Shown here: positions 7,372 through 13,397 of the stretch, piece after piece | Layout: every line of letters begins with the position of its first letter | Numbering within the stretch: position 1 is the stretch's first letter | Assembly: GCF_000332515.2 (NCBI RefSeq) | Contig: NZ_AOGZ02000005.1 | Location: forward strand, 1-16,200 | DNA: 16,200 bases | DNA from: Leptospira wolbachii serovar Codice str. CDC | GTDB taxonomy: Bacteria > Spirochaetota > Leptospiria > Leptospirales > Leptospiraceae | Direction of reading: 5' to 3' | Notes under the pieces: generated by a model | Told to the model about the DNA's origin: nothing | Database searches by the model: none | Seen by the model: the letters and a program-made list of their open reading frames with translations, nothing else | Made by a program: the position numbers and the translations under genes

Positions 7372-7562
7372 AAACCGATACAGAACTTAGAGTAGAAGGA
7401 ATGAACTTATTATTGAAAAATATGGACATTGTTGATGCAGAAAGGTTTTTCGCCTTAATTCAAGGAGAAAAATTCGATTATACAAAGTGGAGAAAAAATC
7501 TTTGGGAAAAAAACTCTGTAAAAGAAATCAGCAAACTTGCTATGGAAAATCTCAAAAAATAA
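7368..7562 (+). CDS. Small partner (putative antitoxin) of the PIN protein
   Basis: This 64-residue protein starts inside the stop codon of the PIN gene, preceded by a good ribosome binding site (GGAGG about 6 bp before the ATG, in the toxin's last codons). It is charged and probably all-helical, with the core NMDIVDAERFFALIQGEKFDY and C-terminal KEISKLAMENLKK. I recall short proteins of this type next to PIN proteins of the same subgroup, which, with the overlap, makes it the likely antitoxin. No ribbon-helix-helix or AbrB DNA-binding motif is evident, so whether it also represses the operon is unclear. It ends 42 bp before attC7. Confidence 0.7.
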   Translation: MKTDTELRVEGMNLLLKNMDIVDAERFFALIQGEKFDYTKWRKNLWEKNSVKEISKLAMENLKK

Positions 7563-7604
7563 ATCCTTCTAAATTAGCAATTTTTCATAAATATAAAAAA
7601 CGTC

Positions 7605-7765
7605 GTATAACAGCGACTTACCGCTACGCTTCGGCACAAGGCCTCGCTCGGCCTACGGCAAATCCCCTTTCTGTCACTCGCTCGCATACGCAAGCTACGT
7701 GCCAGCCCCTAACGTCCCTCCGGGACTCAGGGTCAGGGGACTTCGGTAAGTCTAGTTCGTTAAGC
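7605..7765 (+). repeat. attC7 cassette recombination site with variant R' box
   Basis: R'' is GTATAAC but R' is GTTAAGC, unlike every other site in the window. Arms GACTTACCG/CGGTAAGTC pair. The mismatch between R'' and R' is explained by the next cassette, which starts TTAAGC and ends with the matching GCTTAAC (8601-8607). Cassette 6 start GTTATACGAC pairs with its end GTCGTATAAC. Confidence 0.9.
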
Positions 7766-7778
7766 GCAATTACTTAAA

Positions 7779-8447
7779 ATGATTTTTGAAAATCACAAAA
7801 AAATAACTGAAGAAGATTTAGAATTTGCTAATTCTATTTGGAATTTTCTTTCTATTCAGGAAAATATCCAGAAGTCAGATCTTATTTTTGTTCTATGTAG
7901 TCATGATCTGAGAGTTGCAAAATATGCTATTGATCTCTACAAAAAAGGTTTTGCTAATTATATTCTGTTTTCAGGAGGCTTAAATTTCTTCACAAAACAT
8001 ATTTTCCCTAAATCAGAAGCAGAATCCTTTGCAGAATTGGCATTATCTTCAAATATTCCAGAAGAAAATATAATTATAGAAAATGAATCTACCAACACAG
8101 GTGAAAACATTCAATTTACTAAACAACTTCTTAATTCTTTGAATCTTAATTTTGATAAAATCTTAGCTATTCAAAAACCTTCTATGACTTTAAGAATTAA
8201 ATTAGCATTAGATAAACAATGGAATGAAGGAATTTTTTATATTTCTTCACCAATTTATTCTATATCTGATGCTCCGCATTCTCATATTAATCTTTTTATG
8301 ATTATTAATGAAATTGTCGGTGACCTACAACGGATTATCGAGTATCCTAAATTTGGTTTTCAATCAGAAACAATTATTCCTGATCATATTACTAAAGCTT
8401 ACAATTCACTTATTGAAAATGGTTACAATTTGCATCTTTTTCAATGA
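7779..8447 (+). CDS. DUF218/YdcF-like protein (cassette 7)
   Basis: This 222-residue protein of the DUF218 (YdcF/SanA/ElyC) superfamily has a Rossmann-like alpha/beta fold. Seen: an N-terminal strand SDLIFVLCSHDLRVAKYAIDL (residues about 31-51; the R corresponds to the conserved Arg in this family), then YILFSGGLN (about 65-73), the acidic SEAESFAELAL (about 83), the strong family motif IIIENESTNTGENIQF (about 103-118), and LAIQKPSMTLR (about 128-138). There is no N-terminal membrane helix, unlike the envelope-acting ElyC and SanA, so it is closer to cytosolic YdcF, for which S-adenosylmethionine binding has been reported. Its substrate is unknown. The ATG at 7779 is only 19 bp after the cassette boundary with no ribosome binding site. 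It is the only gene of its cassette; 153 bp follow to attC8. Confidence 0.8.
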   Translation: MIFENHKKITEEDLEFANSIWNFLSIQENIQKSDLIFVLCSHDLRVAKYAIDLYKKGFANYILFSGGLNFFTKHIFPKSEAESFAELALSSNIPEENIIIENESTNTGENIQFTKQLLNSLNLNFDKILAIQKPSMTLRIKLALDKQWNEGIFYISSPIYSISDAPHSHINLFMIINEIVGDLQRIIEYPKFGFQSETIIPDHITKAYNSLIENGYNLHLFQ

Positions 8448-8537
8448 AATTAATAAATTCATTACTCTAAAGAAATTAATCTCTTTCTAATTTTGTCAAA
8501 GAAAAAGAATTTTAAAATTAACATTTGAATATTAAAG

Positions 8538-8558
8538 ACTTTATAGAAAGTTTTTTTT
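8538..8558 (+). terminator. Weak terminator-like hairpin after the DUF218 gene
   Basis: A 5-bp stem, ACTTT (8538-8542) and AAAGT (8547-8551), with a 4-nt loop runs into eight T residues (8551-8558). The stem is short and AT-rich, though G-U and A-T pairs could extend it, so this is a low-confidence intrinsic terminator. Confidence 0.25.
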
Positions 8559-8600
8559 AAATTAAACTGAATATATAAGAATCAAATAATAAGTAACTGC

Positions 8601-8763
8601 GCTTAACAGCGACTAACCGCTTCGCTTCGGGACAAGCCCTCGCTTGGGCTGCGCCACATAGGCTTCTGGCACTCCCCTTGCATCCGCAAGTGTCGTGGCC
8701 AGTCCCTAACGTCCCGTTCGGGACTCAGGGCCAGCCTACGTCGGTTAGTCTAGTTCGTTATGC
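8601..8763 (+). repeat. attC8 cassette recombination site
   Basis: R'' GCTTAAC and R' GTTATGC, arms GACTAACCG/CGGTTAGTC. R'' matches the unusual start of its own cassette (GTTAAGCGCA at 7759-7768 against TGCGCTTAAC), not the R' box on its own right side. It shares the variant GTGGCCAGTCCC with attC9 and attC10, where most sites read GTTCCAGTCCC or GTGCCAGTCCC. Confidence 0.9.
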
Positions 8764-8789
8764 GAAATAATTTCAAACTAAAAGGATAA
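8760..8789 (+). other. Nine-codon ORF starting inside attC8, abutting the next gene
   Basis: The ATG contained in the R' box GTTATGC opens a 9-codon frame whose TAA (8787-8789) lies one base before the ATG of the cassette 8 gene. The stretch AAAGGAT inside it is also the ribosome binding site of that gene. It could couple translation entering from the attC to the cassette gene, or be chance. Confidence 0.3.
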
Positions 8790-8790
8790 A

Positions 8791-9519
8791 ATGAAACTTA
8801 AATATAAATTTAAAAATTTTACATATATTCTATTTTGGATTCTTACAATTCCACTATATAGCGAAGGCGACCCTGAGCGGAAAAAAATTCATATATATTA
8901 TACACCTATTTACGCAAACAACTTAAATCAGAAAAGTAGCGTTTACGGAACAAGTGAATCGTATTTGACTATTATGTATGGACTTTTCAATAATTTCTAT
9001 TTAGGTGTATCATACAATAGTCCAAACAAGAACAGTGAACAATATTTCATCAATTCCATCTCTAGACAGAATCAATTAACATTAAATAGAAAATCTGAAT
9101 ATTTAACTCAAGAAAAACTAATCTTAAGATCACAATACTTTTTTTGGAATAATTTCTATGCTAGTATAAATCTTGGAATTGAAAAGGGATATAAATACAC
9201 GGAAAACCTAATTTCTACAAATATGAATAATTCATTAGAAATAATTCCTTACCAAAAAACAACAGCCTTCTCTGATCGGCCTTTTGCTTCTATTGGTTTA
9301 GGATACAGAAAAGAGTTTTTCTCGAACCTTATTATCGGAACAGAATTTGAATTGGGCTATTTAAGTACGAGGAAAGTAAACAAGCATTACACTTTTGATC
9401 CTGGATATTCTATGGCTTTAGTTAGCACATATTTAAATACAAAAGATATTAATGAAGATAAAAATGGCTATTCGAGAAATTACCATTTTTTCTCTATTTA
9501 CGCAGGAATTGCATTTTAA
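8791..9519 (+). CDS. Exported, probable outer-membrane beta-barrel protein (cassette 8)
   Basis: This 242-residue protein has an N-terminal signal peptide: basic MKLKYKFKNF, a hydrophobic stretch YILFWILTIPLY, and a likely cleavage near residues 24-26 (YSEG). The mature chain is rich in Tyr, Phe, Ser and Asn with alternating polar/hydrophobic segments ending in aromatics, such as YLTIMYGLFNNFYLGVSY, YFFWNNFYASINLGIEKGY and FASIGLGYRKEFFSNLIIG, as in transmembrane beta strands. The C-terminus HFFSIYAGIAF ends in phenylalanine, the usual outer-membrane barrel insertion signal. Size and strand count would suit a barrel of roughly 8 to 10 strands. A good ribosome binding site (AAAGGA, 5 bp before ATG 8791) supports the start. 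The family is not recognised. It is an unusual cargo in an array otherwise rich in TA and nuclease genes. Confidence 0.7.
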   Translation: MKLKYKFKNFTYILFWILTIPLYSEGDPERKKIHIYYTPIYANNLNQKSSVYGTSESYLTIMYGLFNNFYLGVSYNSPNKNSEQYFINSISRQNQLTLNRKSEYLTQEKLILRSQYFFWNNFYASINLGIEKGYKYTENLISTNMNNSLEIIPYQKTTAFSDRPFASIGLGYRKEFFSNLIIGTEFELGYLSTRKVNKHYTFDPGYSMALVSTYLNTKDINEDKNGYSRNYHFFSIYAGIAF

Positions 9520-9532
9520 AAGAAATTACTTC

Positions 9533-9696
9533 GCATAACAGCGACTAACCGCTTCGCTTCGGGACTTCGCCCTCGCTCGGTCTGCGACACATAGACTTCT
9601 GGCACTCCCCTTGCCGTCGCAAGTGTCGTGGCCAGTCCCTAACGTCCCGTTCGGGACTCAGGGCCAGCCTACGTCGGTTAGTCTAGTTCGTTATAC
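9533..9696 (+). repeat. attC9 cassette recombination site
   Basis: R'' GCATAAC and R' GTTATAC, arms GACTAACCG/CGGTTAGTC. Cassette 8 start GTTATGCGAA pairs with its end TTCGCATAAC. It is closest to attC8 in the GTGGCCAG variant. Confidence 0.9.
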
Positions 9697-9704
9697 GCAA
9701 AAGT

Positions 9705-9710
9705 CGCAAT
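9705..9710 (+). repeat. Left target-site duplication of IS copy 2 (CGCAAT)
   Basis: CGCAAT immediately precedes the left terminal repeat and recurs at 11056-11061 immediately after the right one, a 6-bp duplication within the range known for IS481-family elements. Confidence 0.65.
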
Positions 9711-9733
9711 GTATGCCTCAGGACATGGGTAAC
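9711..9733 (+). repeat. Left terminal inverted repeat of IS copy 2
   Basis: GTATGCCTCAGG followed by ACATGGGTAAC matches the reverse complement of the right end at 11032-11055 with one gap and two mismatches; GACATGGGTAAC is exact. A preceding T at 9710, part of the target duplication, gives the TGT often seen at IS481 ends. Confidence 0.7.
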
Positions 9734-9763
9734 ACTTTTGTAGCAAGACATAGGTAACACTTT
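9723..9763 (+). repeat. Subterminal direct repeat at IS left end
   Basis: ACATGGGTAACACTTT (9723-9738) recurs as ACATAGGTAACACTTT (9748-9763), 15 of 16 bases identical with a 25-bp period. The right end has a single copy. This may be an extra transposase-binding site or overlap the transposase promoter. Confidence 0.6.
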
Positions 9764-9808
9764 CAGGTTTCTAATCCCTTTAGATCACCTTTACAGGAGG
9801 GCTTTGGG

Positions 9809-11029
9809 ATGCCTTGGAAGGAGAATAATACCGTGGATTTAAGATTTCAATTTGTTCTGGATAGCTTCCAGAATGACGTCAATTTTACTCAGCTTTGTGC
9901 TCAGTATGGCATCTCTACTAAGTGTGGATACAAGTGGAAAGAAAGGTTCTTGAAGGAAGGGAGAGATGGTCTTCTGGATAAGAAGAGAACTCCTAAGAAC
10001 TCTCCCGCTAAGATTGCAGAAGAAACAATTCTAGAAATCATTAAGATCAAAAATAACAAGAAGTTCTGGGGTGCTAAGAAAATACTCGAACTCTATAAAG
10101 CTAAATTCCCAGATAGAAGACCTCCTAACAGATCTACCGTTGAACGCATTCTTAAGAAGGCAGGCCTACTTGAGAAAAAAAAGAATAGAAGACCAATTAA
10201 TTCAGGACAACGAATCTCTATGCCCGAGAAAGCCACCCATCCGAATCATATTTGGACCGTTGACTTCAAAGGATGGTGGTATACTCCGGACAGGGAAAAA
10301 ATAAAATCCTCTCACAGTCAGAGATGATTTTTCTAAATACATACTATCCATTAAGACCCTTTCCAAAGGCGATATTCCTTCCGTTAAAGCTGAATTTATT
10401 AGGTTATTTAAGATCTATGGATTACCAGAAATCATTCGCTCCGACAACGGACCGCCTTTCGCTTCTATGCAGTCTCTTTGGGGACTCACTTAAACTCTCT
10501 GTTTGGTGGCTCTCTCTAGGTATCAAGCTCGATCGCATTCAACCAGGTAAACCTTACCAAAATGGCGCTCATGAAAGAATGCATAGAGACATGGCTCGAG
10601 AACTACAACATGAAATCGTTGGTAACATCACTCTCTTCCAAAAACTCTTCGATAAATGGAGAATTGAATTCAATAGAGAAAGACCACACGAAGCTCTTAA
10701 CATGAAAACTCCAGAACAAATCTATGTTAAATCGGAAAAACTTTTTGATCCGAACGCTGAACTTCTAATCGCCTATCCGTTTGGATTCAAGCAAAGACAT
10801 GTTAACGATCGCGGTTACATCAATTAATCTCATCATGATCGGAAATCCTTTTAACGGGTTTAATGTCGGTATTAAAAAAGAATTCGATTCCGTTTCTATT
10901 TGGTTCGGAAATAATAAGTTAGGTAATCTCGATCAAAATTTATTCTTGATTAATCCTGATTCCAATTCATATAAAGTTCATAAACCAAGGAAGGTTACTA
11001 AAAAGTACTACCCTTCTCCTGACGCATGA
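9809..11029 (+). pseudogene. IS481-family transposase, three frame-disrupting lesions
   Basis: The original product was a DDE transposase of roughly 410 residues. The start at ATG 9809 has an excellent ribosome binding site (AGGAGG, 9795-9800). Residues 1-75 form a helix-turn-helix domain (FTQLCAQYGISTKCGYKWKE), and the integrase core begins near residue 145 with WTVDFKGWW, where D152 is the first catalytic acid. The second acid is in RSDNGPPF (codon at 10443) and the third in AHERM (codon at 10573). Lesions: an extra A in the A-rich run at 10296-10306, between REK and the NPLTVRDDFS block; an extra T at 10490-10491, proved by comparison with copy 1 (CACTTAAAC against CACTAAAC); and loss of 8 bp (CAATGGAA) at 10826/10827. 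Correcting all three restores one continuous frame, so programmed frameshifting is not a good explanation. Confidence 0.88.
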
Positions 11030-11031
11030 AC

Positions 11032-11055
11032 GTTACCCATGTCTTGAAGTCATAC
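11032..11055 (+). repeat. Right terminal inverted repeat of IS copy 2
   Basis: Identical to 553-576 in copy 1. It starts two bases after the transposase stop codon and carries the inner GTTACCCATGTC. Confidence 0.75.
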
Positions 11056-11061
11056 CGCAAT
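11056..11061 (+). repeat. Right target-site duplication of IS copy 2 (CGCAAT)
   Basis: Exact match to 9705-9710. The match continues imperfectly: TTATGCCTCA here resembles GTATGCCTCA at the IS left end, which may be chance or a target preference. Confidence 0.6.
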
Positions 11062-11206
11062 TTATGCCTCAAAAGATGCTTAAAATCAGATTGTGCACTA
11101 AATGCGATAGAATCTCATTTAGATAGGTAGACAATCAATTGACTAAAAAAATATCGTCTAAACAGATATCTTCTCTGCTTCCGATAAATTACCTAGGAAG
11201 ACAAAA

Positions 11207-11755
11207 ATGAATAAAAAAACAGAAAATGCCATTTCGTTTTTAGCTTCAAAGCATCACGAAAATACTAATAGGTATCTATCCCAAACTTTTCTATATAAGC
11301 TACTTGCTTTCTTTGACTTTGAGTCCCTCAAACTTAATGGTATTCCTTCATTATCCTTAGATTATAAAGCAATGAAACGAGGGCCTGTGCCTTACGAAAT
11401 TTACAGTGAATTTCAAAAGATAAACACTTTTGAAACCTTTACAGTAGAAGATGAAACATTTAACGGAAACATTATTAAACTTATAAAATCTAAAAACAAT
11501 TTTGATTTGGACTATTTTTCTCAAATAGAAGTAAACTTAATGCGTAATCTAATCCATAAGTATTCCAAAGAATACATCAATGCCAATGATATGTCAGAAA
11601 AATCACATGAAGATATTCTGTCTTGGAGAAAAGCTTACTACGAACGTGGAGAAAATCAGCTAATGAAATTCGAAGAGGAATTTGAATCTGATGATGATTT
11701 ACTTAATAAAGCAGATAATTTCCTTATATATAAAGAATTAAAAAATATCTATTAG
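11207..11755 (+). CDS. Panacea-domain (DUF4065/SocA-like) antitoxin (cassette 9)
   Basis: This 182-residue soluble protein carries the Panacea antitoxin domain. Seen: LSQTFLYKLLAFFDFESLKLNG (residues about 24-45), followed by SLDYKAMKRGPVPYEIYSEF (about 50-69), where GPVPYEIY is the family's best-known motif. Then a helical region with LMRNLIHKYSKEY and the C-terminal SEKSHEDILSWRKAY, which matches the conserved S-H-x-x-W pattern of the domain's last helix. Panacea proteins neutralise very diverse toxins encoded next to them. Here the next gene starts one base after this stop, indicating an operon. The ATG at 11207 has a ribosome binding site (AGGAAG, 11195-11200). The IS insertion leaves 145 bp of native leader. 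Confidence 0.82.
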   Translation: MNKKTENAISFLASKHHENTNRYLSQTFLYKLLAFFDFESLKLNGIPSLSLDYKAMKRGPVPYEIYSEFQKINTFETFTVEDETFNGNIIKLIKSKNNFDLDYFSQIEVNLMRNLIHKYSKEYINANDMSEKSHEDILSWRKAYYERGENQLMKFEEEFESDDDLLNKADNFLIYKELKNIY

Positions 11756-11756
11756 T

Positions 11757-12212
11757 ATGTTTGCAGTAAAAGATTCAGCTAGATGGGATGGATTCATATT
11801 TAAAAGATATGGAGGAGATCAAAAAGCTAGATGGCTAGTATGTCTAAGAACACCAAGCGAAATCGATACCGATTTTGAAATATTGTTATTAACAACTACA
11901 ACTAGTATCAAACTAGATCAAATCAAAGATAATAAATACTTTAATCTAACTAAAGAAAAATATCCATTCTTTACTCAAGAATGTTATATTTACTTCAATG
12001 AGCCTATTTTCTCTTTACAAAATGCAGAAATAAAACCACATGAAGACAAAATTGAAATAATGGGGAAAATAGAAAACGATGATATGCATTTGATCTATCT
12101 GGGATATTGGAACTTGCAAACAGTTTCACCTTATCATCTAAAATTAATTCGAAATTCTTTAATAAACAATTCTATATGTAAAGAATTGCCAGAACCAAAA
12201 AAAAATCGATAA
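11757..12212 (+). CDS. Putative toxin partner of the Panacea antitoxin
   Basis: This 151-residue soluble protein starts 1 bp after the Panacea gene stops. I do not recognise its family. The N-terminal half looks like a small beta-barrel: KDSARWDGFIFK, ARWLVCLRTPSE, FEILLLTTTTS and CYIYFNEPIFSL are predicted strands, and the order of a strand with an early Arg, a strand ending in T/S, and a later strand resembles MazF/PemK-like RNases only loosely. No catalytic residues can be assigned with confidence. Location, size and coupling make it the likely toxin. The tail (EPKKNR) is basic and the stop lies 11 bp before attC10. It could be a new or poorly described Panacea-associated toxin type. Confidence 0.6.
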   Translation: MFAVKDSARWDGFIFKRYGGDQKARWLVCLRTPSEIDTDFEILLLTTTTSIKLDQIKDNKYFNLTKEKYPFFTQECYIYFNEPIFSLQNAEIKPHEDKIEIMGKIENDDMHLIYLGYWNLQTVSPYHLKLIRNSLINNSICKELPEPKKNR

Positions 12213-12223
12213 GCGACTTCAGC

Positions 12224-12385
12224 GTATAACAGCGCGGAAACGCTTCGCTTCGGGACTAGCCCTCGCTTGGCCTGTGGCACATTTCCCTTCTGGCACTCGC
12301 TTGCATACGCAAGCTACGTGGCCAGTCCCTAACGTCCCGTCGGGACTCAGGGTCGGGAAACGTCGTCTCCGCTAGTTCGTTATAC
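12224..12385 (+). repeat. attC10 cassette recombination site (third arm subtype)
   Basis: R'' GTATAAC and R' GTTATAC. The arms are GCGGAAACG and GTCTCCGC, different from the CTAACC/GGTTAG subtype, and the inner stem is ACATTTCCC/GGGAAACGT. The cassette 9 start GTTATACGC (9690) pairs with this end GCGTATAAC across the IS insertion. Confidence 0.9.
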
Positions 12386-12443
12386 GAAAGTTCGCAAATT
12401 TCTATTTAAACAAAGAAAAGCCTAAATATGCAATTTTTTCGTC

Positions 12444-12472
12444 TTGATTTCTCTAAAAGTAACCATTATCCT
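12444..12472 (+). promoter_or_regulatory. Promoter of the Phd/VapC-like operon
   Basis: TTGATT (12444-12449), a 17-bp spacer and TATCCT (12467-12472). Each hexamer matches 4 of 6 consensus bases. It lies inside the cassette, so the operon does not need an upstream integron promoter. Confidence 0.5.
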
Positions 12473-12474
12473 AC

Positions 12475-12490
12475 AATTGTGACCACAATT
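12475..12490 (+). promoter_or_regulatory. Palindromic operator AATTGTG-AC-CACAATT
   Basis: A perfect 7+7 bp inverted repeat with a 2-bp centre lies directly after the -10 element and covers the expected transcription start. Phd/YefM antitoxins repress their own operons through such palindromes, so autoregulation is likely. Confidence 0.6.
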
Positions 12491-12504
12491 TCGGAGTCAA
12501 AAGA

Positions 12505-12783
12505 ATGATTTATGTCGGAGTAAGAGATTTAAAAGCAAAACTTAGCGAATATCTCGATAGAGCAAGGCTAGGAGACGAAGTAATCGTTACTGATCACGGA
12601 AAACCAATTGCTAGACTAATAAAAGAACCAATCAAACAAAAATCTACTATTGAGAAGATGTATCTTTTAGCTGAGAAAGGCATGATACAACTTCCAAGTA
12701 AAGATAAGCAAAGTAAATCGACTACTCCGCTTAAAACAAAGTCAAAAATGTCTGCGTCTGATATATTACTTAAAGATCGTTAA
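12505..12783 (+). CDS. Phd/YefM-family antitoxin (cassette 10)
   Basis: This 92-residue antitoxin has the classical N-terminal Phd/YefM DNA-binding domain: VGVRDLKAKLSEYLDRARLG (residues 4-23), then DEVIVTDHGKPIARLIKE (24-41), the pattern that forms the dimeric repressor fold. The C-terminal part (residues 45-92) is low-complexity, lysine-, serine- and threonine-rich, and would be the toxin-wrapping tail. It should neutralise the PIN toxin encoded next and repress the promoter at 12444 through the palindrome at 12475. A clear ribosome binding site (GGAG, 12493-12496) precedes ATG 12505. The stop TAA shares its last A with the toxin's ATG (TAATG, 12781-12785). Confidence 0.9.
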   Translation: MIYVGVRDLKAKLSEYLDRARLGDEVIVTDHGKPIARLIKEPIKQKSTIEKMYLLAEKGMIQLPSKDKQSKSTTPLKTKSKMSASDILLKDR

Positions 12784-13220
12784 TGTTTTTTTATTTAGAT
12801 TCAAGCGTTCTTGTAAAAAAATACTTTGATGAATTTGCTTCCGATACTGTATTAAAAATCTGGAAGGAAAACCGATATCTTGCTATTTCGCAAGTTGGCT
12901 ATTCTGAAATTCTAGGCACAATCAATAAAAAGCAAAAGATTGATAAGTTCTCTGATAAAACAAAAGAATCAATTATAAAACAATTTAGATATGATTGGGA
13001 TCAACTTGTCAAAATTAACGTAGATCATACAATAAATTCTGAATTAGATAGAATTCATTCAAAATATTTACTTCGAGGCTTCGACGCTATTCACCTCGTT
13101 TCGGCGATTCTTCTATTCAGAGAATTAGAAGAAGAAACTTTCTTTCTCAGCGCGGACGATAATCTAGCAACTGCAGCTAAAAAAGATGGTTTAAATATCG
13201 GAAGATATAATTGGAAGTAA
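12783..13220 (+). CDS. VapC-like PIN-domain toxin
   Basis: This 145-residue PIN-fold endoribonuclease has its acidic residues visible: D6 in FYLDSSVLVKKYF, E42 in VGYSEILGTI, D101 in GFDAIHLVSAI and D125 in FLSADDNLATAA. These bind the metal used to cleave RNA, usually tRNA or rRNA in characterised members. The start ATG overlaps the antitoxin stop by one base, which supports coupled translation with antitoxin first. It is only distantly similar to the PIN protein at 6919, which has a different N-terminal motif and gene order, so the two are separate acquisitions. The gene ends 12 bp before attC11. Confidence 0.9.
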   Translation: MFFYLDSSVLVKKYFDEFASDTVLKIWKENRYLAISQVGYSEILGTINKKQKIDKFSDKTKESIIKQFRYDWDQLVKINVDHTINSELDRIHSKYLLRGFDAIHLVSAILLFRELEEETFFLSADDNLATAAKKDGLNIGRYNWK

Positions 13221-13232
13221 ATGCGAACCTTC

Positions 13233-13397
13233 GTATAACAGCGACTAACCGCTTCACTTCGGGACTTGCGCCCTCGTTCGGTCTCCGACACATAGGCTTT
13301 TGTCACTCCTCTTGCTTACGCAAGCGTCGCGCCAATCCCTAACGTCCCCTCCGGGGACTCAGGGCCAGCCTACGTCGGTTAGTCTAGTTCGTTATGC
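13233..13397 (+). repeat. attC11 cassette recombination site
   Basis: R'' GTATAAC and R' GTTATGC, arms GACTAACCG/CGGTTAGTC. Cassette 10 start GTTATACGAA pairs with its end TTCGTATAAC. It is the most diverged site internally (GCGCCAATCCC for the usual CCAGTCCC; CCCCTCCGGGG hairpin). Confidence 0.9.

Larger units (their letters stand above)
9711..11055 (+). mobile_element. IS481-family insertion sequence, decayed full-length copy (copy 2)
   Basis: This 1345-bp element inserted in the leader of cassette 9, 14 bp after attC9. Terminal inverted repeats are at 9711-9733 and 11032-11055, flanked by the 6-bp direct repeat CGCAAT. A single transposase frame on the + strand is broken by three lesions, so this copy cannot make its own transposase. 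Because the flanking cassette halves still match (start GTTATACGC, end GCGTATAAC), the IS entered an already formed cassette and separates the Panacea TA genes from attC9 and anything upstream. Confidence 0.88.

Noticed and set aside
8308..8490. 60-codon ORF overlapping the end of the DUF218 gene.
   Set aside because: It is a +1 shadow of the gene's last third with no start signal; its tail past the stop is simple AT-rich sequence.
10071..10304. 77-codon ORF in another frame inside the transposase.
   Set aside because: It overlaps the clear helix-turn-helix to core region of the transposase frame and shows no domain of its own.
9809..11029. Programmed ribosomal frameshifting in the transposase at the A-rich run near 10300.
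   Set aside because: The copy has two further lesions downstream, one clearly an insertion and one an 8-bp loss compared with copy 1, so decay is simpler.
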